From NCBI GenBank assembly GCA_002440825.1, contig DJVH01000025.1, forward strand, positions 1 to 12,112: DNA of 12,112 nt. Direction: 5' to 3'. This document shows, in pieces, positions 1-6,572 of the stretch; position 1 is the stretch's first letter, and every line of letters begins with the position of its first letter. A model generated the notes under the pieces. It saw only the letters and a program-made list of their open reading frames with translations. It did not search any database and was not told where the DNA came from. This stretch comes from Bacteriovoracaceae bacterium UBA6261. Its GTDB lineage: Bacteria; Bdellovibrionota; Bacteriovoracia; Bacteriovoracales; Bacteriovoracaceae. The translations under genes and the position numbers were made by a program.

Positions 1-2
1 GT

Positions 3-710
3 GATGAATTCAAAGGTAGTATTGGTTTCCACGTTGGCGGGTCATATATCCTTTCTGGGAAAAACAGAGTTTTTGGTTATGTGAAGCACTATGGTTGGGA
101 GCAAACTGATAACTTTGCCAGTTATGCGACAACTAATGGTATTAACTTAGGGGCTTCAGCTGGTACAGGCATCGGTGGTCAACAAGGAACTGTAAAGGGC
201 GACTTTACTTCTTATTACCTAGGTTGGGGTTCAGAGTATGATGTGAATACAACCGATAGACTTTTCTATTCATTGGCCGCTAAGAAAACTGATATTAACT
301 TAGAATTTTCTAATAAGTCAGAAGTTCGCAATCTTATTCTTCCTCTAACAATTGGTTACGAAGCACAAGCACTAGAGTGGTTGACTCTTCGCGGATCTGT
401 TGTTCAAAACCTTTGGGGAACTAGAGATAATAAGAACATTAACAACTATACTGGCGCAACTGGAACACGTTTAAACAGAGTTGCAAGTGGATTGATCACT
501 GGAATTTACGGTGGATCGGGAAAAACTACAATTACCAATTCTACTAAAATCAATGCTGGTGCAACTTTGAAGTTTGGACAATTCTCTGTTGATGGTTTAA
601 TTGGCGCAACTTCTGGATCTAGAGCTGGTGCAGTGGGATCTAACACAAACACCGGAGCTCTCGCTTTTGACAACTTAGAAACATCTGTAGCAATGACTTA
701 CAAGTTCTAA
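3..710 (+). CDS. Outer membrane beta-barrel protein, C-terminal part (5' truncated)
   Basis: The frame is open from the first bases of the window to the TAA at 708-710, giving about 235 residues; the true start lies upstream. The GTG at 81 is an internal Val codon and not a start, because the frame stays open before it with the same composition. The protein is rich in Gly, Thr, Asn and Ser and shows alternating polar/hydrophobic stretches typical of transmembrane beta-strands (for example FYSLAAKK, LPLTIGYEA, LTLRGSVVQ, KINAGATLKFG). It ends in AMTYKF, the terminal-Phe pattern used by the BAM machinery to recognise outer membrane barrels. It therefore sits in the outer membrane, but whether it is a porin, a transporter or an adhesin cannot be told. 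A strong terminator follows, so this is the last gene of its transcript. The barrel call is firm; the function is unknown. Confidence 0.8.
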   Translation, partial: DEFKGSIGFHVGGSYILSGKNRVFGYVKHYGWEQTDNFASYATTNGINLGASAGTGIGGQQGTVKGDFTSYYLGWGSEYDVNTTDRLFYSLAAKKTDINLEFSNKSEVRNLILPLTIGYEAQALEWLTLRGSVVQNLWGTRDNKNINNYTGATGTRLNRVASGLITGIYGGSGKTTITNSTKINAGATLKFGQFSVDGLIGATSGSRAGAVGSNTNTGALAFDNLETSVAMTYKF

Positions 711-747
711 TCTTCTCAGATCGCAAAACCATGATTTTTCATGACAT

Positions 748-780
748 AGGCCAGGGATTTTCCCTGGCCTTTTTATTTTA
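748..780 (+). terminator. Rho-independent terminator of the outer membrane protein gene
   Basis: A perfect 10 bp stem, AGGCCAGGGA (748-757) and TCCCTGGCCT (761-770), closes a 3 nt loop and is followed by TTTTATTTTA. It lies 37 bp after the barrel gene stop. The T-rich tail is only on the plus side, so it acts on plus-strand transcripts. Confidence 0.92.
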
Positions 781-791
781 ATCTTACATTT

Positions 792-813
792 TTACAAATG
801 TTACTTTTTGTAA
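792..813. promoter_or_regulatory. Inverted repeat upstream of the protease promoter (possible operator)
   Basis: TTACAAA (792-798) is mirrored by TTTGTAA (807-813) across 8 bp; an outer pair CTTACA (783-788) and TGTAAG (809-814) also exists. The left arm runs into TTACAAATGTTA, itself an imperfect palindrome around ACAAATGT. The element ends about 10 bp before the best -35 candidate of the protease gene, a place where activators often bind. It has no following T-run, so it is not a terminator. The regulator is unknown; the operator role is inferred from symmetry and position only. Confidence 0.35.
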
Positions 814-823
814 GCCGTTTTAG

Positions 824-852
824 TTTTAAAAGGGGACCTAAGAGCATATGAT
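824..852 (+). promoter_or_regulatory. Candidate sigma70-type promoter of the protease gene
   Basis: TATGAT at 847-852 matches five of six bases of the -10 consensus. Seventeen bases upstream is TTTTAA (824-829), a weak -35. Transcription would start near 859, giving a leader of about 25 nt that contains the ribosome binding site at 872-876. The weak -35 fits a promoter that needs an activator, and the inverted repeat at 792-813 is placed for that. Confidence 0.35.
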
Positions 853-871
853 AGTCGACTAAAGTTCTTCC

Positions 872-876
872 AAGGA
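872..876 (+). promoter_or_regulatory. Ribosome binding site that sets the protease start at 885
   Basis: AAGGA lies 8 nt before the ATG at 885. The earlier in-frame ATG at 876 overlaps this Shine-Dalgarno and has none of its own. Starting at 885 also puts the signal peptide directly at the N-terminus (MKFIALVFS). Confidence 0.8.
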
Positions 877-884
877 TGGTCAAT

Positions 885-1748
885 ATGAAATTCATCGCAC
901 TCGTTTTTTCGCTCTCGCTGGCAGCCTCTGCTTATGCAATTCCGAAAGCTCCGTTCGATGCTCTTAAAGTTAAACGTGAAATTAATCTGGATGCAGTTTC
1001 TGGTTACGATTTCGAAGGAATCGTAAAGCTTTCTAATTGCTCTGGTTCACTCATCCGTTTATCTGGTCAACCGATGACGGCGAAGGCCCTCGTTCTGACG
1101 AACGGTCACTGTTATTCTTCTGGACCATTCGGCGGGATGCTGAAACCAGGTGAAGTTATTTCTAACAAAGCTTCCGGCCGTACGATGAAGATCTACGACA
1201 AAAACATGAAGCTTTTCCCCATTACAGCGACAAGAATCCTTTTTGCAGCGATGACTGACACTGACGTAACTCTTTATGAGTTGACTCAATCATTCGAAGA
1301 AATCCAAAAAAGATACAAAATTTCTCCATTCGATCTTGATACAGTCAGACCAATGGTCGGCACTAACATCGACATCGTTTCTGGTTACTGGGATCGTGGC
1401 TATACATGCGCCATCGATTCATTTGTTTTCCAACTTAAAGAAGGCGATTGGTTGATGAAAGATTCAATCCGCTATACAGATGGCTGTAACACAATCGGCG
1501 GAACATCTGGTTCGCCAATCATCGCAAAAGGTACGCGTACAGTTATTGCTGTTAACAACACAGCAAACGAAGATGGCCAGCGTTGTACTGTAAACAACCC
1601 ATGTGAAGTTTCTGAAGACGGGTCAATCACCGTTCTGAAAAACAAAAAATACGGTCAGCAGACTTTCAATGTTTATTCATGTCTGACACCTGATTTCCAG
1701 GTTGATCTGAATACACCAGGCTGTCTACTTCCTAAGTCATCAAGATAA
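885..1748 (+). CDS. Secreted trypsin-like (S1 family) serine protease
   Basis: A 287-residue exported protease. Residues 1-18 form a signal peptide (MKF, hydrophobic core, ASAYA before IPKAP), so it is periplasmic or secreted. The catalytic triad is visible: His75 in TNGHC, Asp127 in TDVTLYEL and Ser208 in GGTSGSP. Cys52 (NCSGSLI) and Cys76 (NGHC) bracket the histidine as in chymotrypsin (CGGSLI...AAHC), and a DGC before the serine motif suggests another disulfide. The fold is therefore chymotrypsin-like, near the V8/glutamyl-endopeptidase-type bacterial branch. No clear propeptide cleavage site stands out between residues 19 and 45. The Cys-rich tail (about 230-287) is an extra with no assigned role. 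It is monocistronic, lying between two terminators. Predatory Bdellovibrionota encode many such proteases, so prey protein digestion is a reasonable inference, as is envelope quality control; substrate specificity cannot be read. Confidence 0.88.
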   Translation: MKFIALVFSLSLAASAYAIPKAPFDALKVKREINLDAVSGYDFEGIVKLSNCSGSLIRLSGQPMTAKALVLTNGHCYSSGPFGGMLKPGEVISNKASGRTMKIYDKNMKLFPITATRILFAAMTDTDVTLYELTQSFEEIQKRYKISPFDLDTVRPMVGTNIDIVSGYWDRGYTCAIDSFVFQLKEGDWLMKDSIRYTDGCNTIGGTSGSPIIAKGTRTVIAVNNTANEDGQRCTVNNPCEVSEDGSITVLKNKKYGQQTFNVYSCLTPDFQVDLNTPGCLLPKSSR

Positions 1749-1771
1749 TTTCAAGCTATAGCTAAAATTTG

Positions 1772-1801
1772 AAGGGCCGCTTTTGCGGCCCTTTTTATTT
1801 T
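1772..1801 (+). terminator. Rho-independent terminator of the protease gene
   Basis: AAGGGCCGC (1772-1780) pairs perfectly with GCGGCCCTT (1785-1793) around a TTTT loop, and a T-rich run (TTTATTTTA, partly overlapping the stem) follows. It lies 23 bp after the stop codon and isolates the protease from the small gene pair downstream. Confidence 0.92.
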
Positions 1802-1862
1802 AAAGGCGTTACCATTTTGTCTTTTTGCGGAGCTTTGCCAATAAAAAGGGCAAGGAGCTTTT

Positions 1863-2186
1863 ATGCAAACCCAACCGCACTGGAATTATTTTTGTCTTCT
1901 TCTCGATGATGTCATTGAATTTTCTGAAAACCGATTCTTGCAGATTTCTTACGCTCACCCTGAAATGGTGACCCGGCTGATGGACGATTTCGAAGCAGCC
2001 ATTGTGTATCCAGACTATGTTTTGTTGAAAGAAAGGAAATATAAACTGATAAAAAAAATTTTTGTCGACGAGCGCCCGAAATGGATTGTGGTCGTCGTTC
2101 ATTTTGACAACGCTCAGGAAAGGTTATGGATTGCCAATGCCTATGCTTCTCGAAGTCCAATTGAAGGAGAAGTGATTTATGGATAG
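1863..2186 (+). CDS. Small hypothetical protein, first gene of a candidate toxin-antitoxin-like pair
   Basis: A 107-residue soluble protein with no signal peptide or membrane segment. AAGGAG at 1852-1857, 5 nt before the ATG, supports the start. The layout resembles small proteins I associate with DUF2283 partners, some with a barnase/EndoU/RelE-like (BECR) nuclease fold: His-Trp near the N-terminus (residues 6-7), a YAHPEMV motif around residues 30-36, a helix ending in YPDYVL (about 49-54), then beta-strands WIVVVVHF (about 74-81) and LWIANAY (about 88-94), closing with GEVIYG. Its stop lies 8 bp inside the next gene, so the two are translationally coupled. The neighbour resembles DUF2283, often found beside such proteins. 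A toxin role is inference; no catalytic residue is proven. It could also be a small stress or regulatory protein. That it is a real gene is supported by the ribosome binding site, the overlap and the protein-like sequence. Confidence 0.65.
   Translation: MQTQPHWNYFCLLLDDVIEFSENRFLQISYAHPEMVTRLMDDFEAAIVYPDYVLLKERKYKLIKKIFVDERPKWIVVVVHFDNAQERLWIANAYASRSPIEGEVIYG
2164..2170 (+). promoter_or_regulatory. Strong ribosome binding site of the DUF2283-like gene
   Basis: AAGGAGA lies inside the 3' end of the preceding gene, 8 nt before the ATG at 2179. A near-consensus Shine-Dalgarno here means the second protein can be made at least as strongly as the first, as expected for an antitoxin-like partner. 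Confidence 0.75.
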
Positions 2187-2460
2187 AAAAAACATGCTGA
2201 TTTCAATTGATAATGAGGGGGACATCTTAATTATCAGTAGGCGAGATTCTTATCCGGAACAAACCTGTGAAGAATTGCAGAATGATATTATCGTCAGAAA
2301 AAATCCCAACACCGCTGAAGTTGAACTCATTCAGATTATGAATTTTTCTGAACGGTTCGCTTCCAGCGATGTTTTTGAAGTTCCCATTATCGCTCAATTT
2401 ATTTCTAATGGTGGTCCTTGTCGTGATAAAAGCGCGAGTAGTGCTGATCCTGCCCCATAA
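2179..2460 (+). CDS. DUF2283-like small protein, second gene of the pair
   Basis: A 93-residue soluble protein. Residues 6-60 fit the DUF2283 pattern: a strand-turn-strand start (MLISIDNEGDILIIS), a middle segment CEELQNDIIVRKNP (about 30-43), and a closing hydrophobic strand with Asn-Phe-Ser (VELIQIMNFSERF, about 48-60). The role of DUF2283 is not settled; such genes are often beside small toxin-like genes, which suggests an antitoxin or binding partner. The start overlaps the upstream stop by 8 bp. The last 18 or so codons (SNGGPCRDKSASSADPAP) lie antisense to the end of the convergent chemoreceptor gene; that tail is low-complexity and probably outside the fold. No terminator is visible after the stop, so transcripts may run into the antisense of the chemoreceptor. 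Confidence 0.62.
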   Translation: MDRKNMLISIDNEGDILIISRRDSYPEQTCEELQNDIIVRKNPNTAEVELIQIMNFSERFASSDVFEVPIIAQFISNGGPCRDKSASSADPAP

Positions 2461-4396
2461 TGTGCAAGCTCAGCCAGTTTTTAAGAAAATCTGCAACCTG
2501 GTATTTATCAAGTTTCCCGTGCTCGAGCTGTTCTCCAAATTCCAATACTGTTTTTACAAGATCACCGTGGATGCGCTTATGTTTTTCCAGATTGGGATAA
2601 TGAATCGTCCCGAGAAACTTTTCCTCTTCCTGAAAATGGTAAACAGTCGAGTCGGCCATTTGCTTGAAAGCAACTTTCGCTTCTGCCAATGAAGAATGAT
2701 TCAGGCAATGAAAAAACTTATCCATTTTTTGGACCAGATCTTTGTGCTGATTATCCATATCGGAAACATTTAGCATAAGTTTCTCAGACCAAGGGAAATG
2801 AGCAATTTTTAAAGATCCACCGTCCACAGTGTACATGAATGTATTAACATCTTTTGTAACATTGTCAGCATATTTCTCCAATTGTCTTGCTGTACGGGAA
2901 GCTTGTTCCGATGTTTGCGTATTTTTTTGAGACACATGGTCCAGCTGATTCACAGCTTTTAAAATTTCTCCAACACCCATTCGTTGCTCTTCACTGGCTT
3001 CTGAAATTTCAAGCGCAACGTGAGAAGCTGTTTCGATCGTTTGCTTGATCTCTCCAATGACCGATTTACATTCGTGAGCAATCGTTAAGCCTGATTCAAC
3101 TTTTTCTTTTCCGACTTCAACACAAACACTCACCTGGCTTCGCGTTTGACCGATAATACTTTCCACATGACCAATACTTTGAGTGAGCATCGTTGAAATT
3201 TCAGTTGAGGCATTACCGCTCATCTGAGCAAGTTTCCCAACTTCCTCGGCAACAACGGCAAACCCCTTTCCGTTTTCTCCTGCGCGTGCAGCTTCAACGG
3301 AAGCATTGAAAGACAGAAGTTTAGTCTGAAAAACAATTTCATTAATAACTTTTGTTTTGCTCTCGATTTCTTTAATGACTTTAACAATATCGTTGAATTT
3401 TTCATTGCTGGCATTAACCTGGTTGACCAGCTCTTTGTTACTTTGATCAATTTCTTCAATTGAATTGACTAACTTTTCTGCGACTTCCTGTCCTTGCTGA
3501 GCGCGGTAGGAGGCTTGAGAAGCTTCATGAGCGCTTCTTTTTGAGTTCTCAGTATTTTTACCAACCATTGCCGTTACTTGTTCAAGCGAAGCTGAAATCT
3601 GCTCCAGAGCAGAAGCCTGGGCCGTTGCCGTCTCAGACAATTCATACGAAATTGAAGCAATATGGGCCGAAGTTGTTCCCACGTTTTCGCTCGATTTTGT
3701 CAATGAAGCTGAAAGTGTAGAAAAGATTTTTACGAGTTTTCGCGCAATCATTATTGTGAATACAACTGTCCATATAAAGGCAGCGACAGCAAGAAAGATA
3801 AGCACTCTTATATTCTCTTTTGTTTGCTTTCTTTGAATGGCAATTTGATTTTCAGAGTCTTGTTTAATTTTCACAATCAGTGTCTGAATGTCCTGAGTAA
3901 TAGGAACGAGGTGAGGTGTAGCATTAGCAAGAATATATTTTTTCCCTGCTTCAAAGTCTGCATCAGAACCTTTCTCGAAAGATTTCAATCCTTCGAGCAC
4001 ACCTTCTTTGGCCAGCTTCCACTCAGCGAGTATCTTCTGCATTTCTGAGTTGAGTTCGTTGTTTTTTTCCAAGCCAGAATAAGATGCCGCTGCCTCATCA
4101 AATTTATTAATTTCCTGGACTGCAAAAGAAGTAAATTTTTTTCTCGCGCCTTCGTCTTGTTTGGAAGCGTAGGCAAGCCAAATCCATCTTCCCATGGAGT
4201 TAATGGATGAATTCATTTGTCCGCTCAACCTGACCAGATCAGTTCTTTCAATAAACTGTTGAACTGAAGTATTCTGCAAAAAATCCAACTTGGAGATGGA
4301 CCAATAAGAAATAAAAAGTAAAAGAAAGAGAGGGACGGCCCCCAAAAGAAGAAGTTTTATTCGAAGCCCGCTACGCCATTTGCTGATAGTTTCCAT
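2405..4396 (-). CDS. Methyl-accepting chemotaxis protein with C-terminal hemerythrin domain
   Basis: A 663-residue transmembrane chemoreceptor. Order of parts: TM1 (about 13-35), an all-helical periplasmic region (about 36-195, four-helix-bundle-like), TM2 (about 197-217), a long cytoplasmic coiled coil with the CheA/CheW-contacting tip at about 353-392 (FQTKLLSFNASVEAARAGE...GFAVVAEEV), and a bacteriohemerythrin domain at 534-663. The hemerythrin di-iron ligands are complete with canonical spacing: His551, His587, Glu591, His606, His610, His645 and Asp650. The domain order resembles Desulfovibrio DcrH, where the C-terminal hemerythrin binds O2, so an aerotaxis or redox sensor is likely. No HAMP domain is visible between TM2 and the signalling helices. 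AAGGTG 5 nt before the ATG supports the start. It lies about 100 bp downstream of trmL on the same strand and probably has its own promoter in that gap. Confidence 0.9.
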   Translation of the reverse strand: METISKWRSGLRIKLLLLGAVPLFLLLFISYWSISKLDFLQNTSVQQFIERTDLVRLSGQMNSSINSMGRWIWLAYASKQDEGARKKFTSFAVQEINKFDEAAASYSGLEKNNELNSEMQKILAEWKLAKEGVLEGLKSFEKGSDADFEAGKKYILANATPHLVPITQDIQTLIVKIKQDSENQIAIQRKQTKENIRVLIFLAVAAFIWTVVFTIMIARKLVKIFSTLSASLTKSSENVGTTSAHIASISYELSETATAQASALEQISASLEQVTAMVGKNTENSKRSAHEASQASYRAQQGQEVAEKLVNSIEEIDQSNKELVNQVNASNEKFNDIVKVIKEIESKTKVINEIVFQTKLLSFNASVEAARAGENGKGFAVVAEEVGKLAQMSGNASTEISTMLTQSIGHVESIIGQTRSQVSVCVEVGKEKVESGLTIAHECKSVIGEIKQTIETASHVALEISEASEEQRMGVGEILKAVNQLDHVSQKNTQTSEQASRTARQLEKYADNVTKDVNTFMYTVDGGSLKIAHFPWSEKLMLNVSDMDNQHKDLVQKMDKFFHCLNHSSLAEAKVAFKQMADSTVYHFQEEEKFLGTIHYPNLEKHKRIHGDLVKTVLEFGEQLEHGKLDKYQVADFLKNWLSLHIMGQDQHYSRFYHDKDHH

Positions 4397-4456
4397 ATTT
4401 TCACCTTGTTGAAGAACTGATCGATGAATATCAAGGAAACCTAAAGTGCTATGAAT

Positions 4457-4470
4457 ATGACAAATGTCAT
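4457..4470. promoter_or_regulatory. Perfect palindrome upstream of the chemoreceptor (possible operator)
   Basis: ATGACA-AA-TGTCAT is a 6 bp perfect inverted repeat with a 2 bp centre, 61 bp before the chemoreceptor start. Its core ACAAATGT recurs in the intergenic region before the protease (795-802). No convincing -10/-35 pair could be fixed in this gap. A dimeric regulator site is inferred. Confidence 0.35.
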
Positions 4471-4478
4471 TTTACAGA

Positions 4479-4492
4479 CGCCTAATTAGGCG
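4479..4492 (-). other. 14 bp palindrome just after trmL (weak hairpin or binding site)
   Basis: CGCCTAATTAGGCG is a perfect palindrome 6 bp after the trmL stop. As RNA it gives a stem of only about 5 bp with an AATT loop, and the following minus-strand sequence (TCTGTAAAATG) lacks a good U-run. It may weakly separate trmL from the chemoreceptor gene or be a protein binding site; the sequence does not decide. Confidence 0.35.
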
Positions 4493-4498
4493 CCCACA

Positions 4499-4963
4499 TT
4501 AAAATCCGATTTGTCTTAGAGCTTCGTAGGCAGCAGCAGTCGCGCAGTTTGATAAATTGAGAGAGCGAATATGTTCGCTATACATTGGCATAGTGACGAG
4601 CTGATCAATAAAATTGTTTTTGATATTTTCAGGCAAACCTTTTGTCTCTGATCCGAAAACCAAATAGCAATTCGGCTTAATGACAGCATCGAAAAGAGAT
4701 TTCGTCGCAAATCTGGAAAAGAGAAACAAATTTTCCTTTTCGGGATTTTCTTTTTCCATGAACTCTTCCCAGTTCTCATAGACAGTCAGCTTTACATGCT
4801 TCCAGTAATCGAGACCTGCACGTCTGACCGCTTTTTCAGAAATGTCGAAGGCGAGAGGTTTGATGAGAATAAGTTCCAGGTCGAGAGCTACGCATGTGCG
4901 CCCGATGCTCCCGGTGTTACCCGGGATTTCAGGCGCGACTAATACGATTTTAAACTTAGACAT
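4499..4963 (-). CDS. trmL: tRNA (cytidine(34)-2'-O)-methyltransferase TrmL
   Basis: A 154-residue SPOUT-family (trefoil-knot) methyltransferase of normal family length. It 2'-O-methylates the wobble nucleotide of tRNA-Leu isoacceptors (known for E. coli TrmL/YibK). Visible motifs: the N-terminal PEIPGNTGSIGRTCVAL (about 11-27) with the conserved Asn and Arg, YLVFGSETKGLP (about 99-110), and the C-terminal knot/SAM loop MPMYSEHIRSLNLSNCATAAAYEALRQ (about 124-150). The start overlaps the end of pepA by 8 bp, so the two are co-transcribed and translation is probably coupled; the ribosome binding site is weak. The function call is firm at family level; tRNA target specificity is inferred from the family. 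Confidence 0.93.
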   Translation of the reverse strand: MSKFKIVLVAPEIPGNTGSIGRTCVALDLELILIKPLAFDISEKAVRRAGLDYWKHVKLTVYENWEEFMEKENPEKENLFLFSRFATKSLFDAVIKPNCYLVFGSETKGLPENIKNNFIDQLVTMPMYSEHIRSLNLSNCATAAAYEALRQIGF

Positions 4964-6509
4964 TCTTCAGGTAATCAACAAGTGTTCTGATGATCAGACC
5001 AGAAGCCCCTTTTGGTGGACAGTATGGAAGGTGGCCGCCTTGAGAATCACCAACACCAGCGATATCAAGGTGGGCCCATGCAATTCCTGGCTCAACGAAG
5101 TTTTCGATGAAAGCAGCACCTTTTGCTGAACCGCCGTTACCGCTTGAACCGATGTTTTTTAAATCGGCCACAACTGCTTTCATATCATTTTTGTGTTCAT
5201 CTATAATTGGAAGTTGCCACATATACTCATCAGAGTTTTTAGCTGACTTTAAAAGGTCATTAGCAAGCTTCTGATCGTTTGAGAACAGACCGCAAACTTC
5301 TGAACCAAGAGAAACAAGAATTGCACCAGTCAACGTTGCAGCGTCGATAAGAGCGTCTGGCTTTGAATCACAAGCGTAGTTAACAACGTCACCAAGAACA
5401 AGACGGCCTTCAGCATCTGTGTTCAAGATTTCTACGGTTTTTCCGTTTCTTGCTGTCACGATTGAATCAGGCATTGTTGCCAGTGAAGAAACAGCGTTGT
5501 CAGTAATTCCCAGGTAACAAGAAACTTTTACAGGAAGCTGAAGAAGAACAGCGGCTCTGAAAGCGGCGTACATAGTTGCAGATCCAGCCATATCAAATTT
5601 CATGTTCATCATTGAAGCGCCTGGCTTTAATGAATATCCACCTGTATCGAAAGTTAATCCTTTACCAACTAGTGCTATGTGTTTTGTTTTTGAAGTTGTT
5701 TTTGCCGGAGTGTAAGTCAGGTGAACAAGTCTTGCTTCATAAGCAGAACCAGCGTTTACCGAAAGGAACATTCCCATTCCTTCTTTTTTCATTTCAGCGC
5801 GGCCAAGAATTTTTACTTTTACGTTTTTAAGATTCTTAACGTCTTTTTCAATTTCTTTTGCGTATGTTTCAGAGTTCAAAAGATTAGGAGCTTCGTTAAC
5901 GAAGTTTCTAGCGACAGAGATACATTCGCCAACTTTATTTCCTTCTTCAATCGCAGCTTCGAATTTTTTCGCAGAAGTTTTTCTTTCTTCAGTTGCTAAA
6001 ACAATTGTTTCTAATTTTGCTTTTTTCTTAACTGCAAGGTGACGGTCGAAAACATAAGAAGTCATGTGAAGAGATTCAACGATAGCTGTGATTGTTTCTT
6101 CAGCTTCACCTTTTACCATGAAACCATCGATGTAAATCGTAGCGTCTGTGAATTTGTTGTGAGCAGCTTTCCATGCGTGAGCGATTTGACGACGAACAAT
6201 TTCTTTTGTGAGTTTATTTTTGTCACCAAGACCTACGATCATTGCCGATGAACCATTCACTAGTGTGAGGTTGAAAAGTTCGCCAACTTCGCCTTTGTAA
6301 TGGCGAGAAGCAACAGCGTGATCGAATGCTTCAGCTAGATCATCGCTCCAGTGTGAACGAGAAAGAACTTTTTCTGCTTTTGGTGCTTCTTTCGCAGAAG
6401 TTTTTTTAGTTGCTTTAGAAGCTTTCGCTTCCTGCACTTTGTTGAAACAAGAGAAAATATGAAGCTCAGTAGTTGAGGATTTTGCTTCAAATGATAAATG
6501 AATTTTCAT
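4956..6509 (-). CDS. pepA: Leucyl aminopeptidase PepA (M17 family)
   Basis: A 517-residue cytoplasmic zinc/manganese aminopeptidase that releases N-terminal residues from peptides; in E. coli it also binds DNA at cer sites and at carAB. The catalytic domain (about 195-517) keeps the two-metal site: Lys283 and Asp288 in GKGLTFDTGG, Asp306 in MKFDMAG, and Asp365/Glu367 with Arg369 in the signature NTDAEGRL. The N-terminal domain (1-190) has the usual VGLGDKNKLT segment at about 92-101, but contains a Lys/Ala-rich insert (about 25-48, KVQEAKASKATKK...) that looks like a flexible linker. GGGAG 4 nt before the ATG supports the start. It lies divergent from the LptF-type gene, as pepA and lptF do in E. 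coli, and is followed with an 8 bp overlap by trmL. Confidence 0.96.
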   Translation of the reverse strand: MKIHLSFEAKSSTTELHIFSCFNKVQEAKASKATKKTSAKEAPKAEKVLSRSHWSDDLAEAFDHAVASRHYKGEVGELFNLTLVNGSSAMIVGLGDKNKLTKEIVRRQIAHAWKAAHNKFTDATIYIDGFMVKGEAEETITAIVESLHMTSYVFDRHLAVKKKAKLETIVLATEERKTSAKKFEAAIEEGNKVGECISVARNFVNEAPNLLNSETYAKEIEKDVKNLKNVKVKILGRAEMKKEGMGMFLSVNAGSAYEARLVHLTYTPAKTTSKTKHIALVGKGLTFDTGGYSLKPGASMMNMKFDMAGSATMYAAFRAAVLLQLPVKVSCYLGITDNAVSSLATMPDSIVTARNGKTVEILNTDAEGRLVLGDVVNYACDSKPDALIDAATLTGAILVSLGSEVCGLFSNDQKLANDLLKSAKNSDEYMWQLPIIDEHKNDMKAVVADLKNIGSSGNGGSAKGAAFIENFVEPGIAWAHLDIAGVGDSQGGHLPYCPPKGASGLIIRTLVDYLKNV

Positions 6510-6535
6510 GAGACTCCCGAGGTTGGTTTACTGTA

Positions 6536-6565
6536 TTAAAAAAAACGAATTGGGGCTAATATAAC
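6536..6565 (+). promoter_or_regulatory. Candidate promoter of the LptF/G gene, nearly leaderless
   Basis: TATAAC (6560-6565) matches five of six -10 bases; TTAAAA (6536-6541) is a four-of-six -35 with an 18 bp spacer. Initiation would fall near 6572, at the ATG at 6573. No good Shine-Dalgarno precedes that ATG (only GAG at 6567-6569), so the mRNA may be leaderless or almost so. The 63 bp gap must also hold the pepA promoter on the other strand, for which no clear hexamers were found. Confidence 0.4.
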
Positions 6566-6572
6566 AGAGTCT

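Noticed and set aside
876..884. Upstream ATG at 876 as the protease start (MVNMKF)
   Set aside because: It overlaps the Shine-Dalgarno of the ATG at 885 and has none of its own; the signal peptide begins cleanly at 885.
1817..1845. TTGTCT-17-AATAAA as promoter of the small gene pair
   Set aside because: The hexamers are only four of six each and transcription would begin on the ribosome binding site itself, so the promoter of this pair remains unlocated.
1809..2102. Minus-strand frame of 97 codons opposite the first small gene
   Set aside because: The plus-strand gene has a good ribosome binding site, a coupled neighbour and strand-helix structure; the antisense frame has none of these.
2369..2692. 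Plus-strand frame of 107 codons opposite the chemoreceptor's hemerythrin domain
   Set aside because: It lies mostly antisense to a conserved domain, in a different frame from the DUF2283-like gene, with no Shine-Dalgarno and no family resemblance.
5576..6251. Three plus-strand frames inside pepA
   Set aside because: They are antisense to a conserved aminopeptidase, rich in Phe/Ser/Cys as expected from complementing Lys/Glu/Ala codons, and have no ribosome binding sites.
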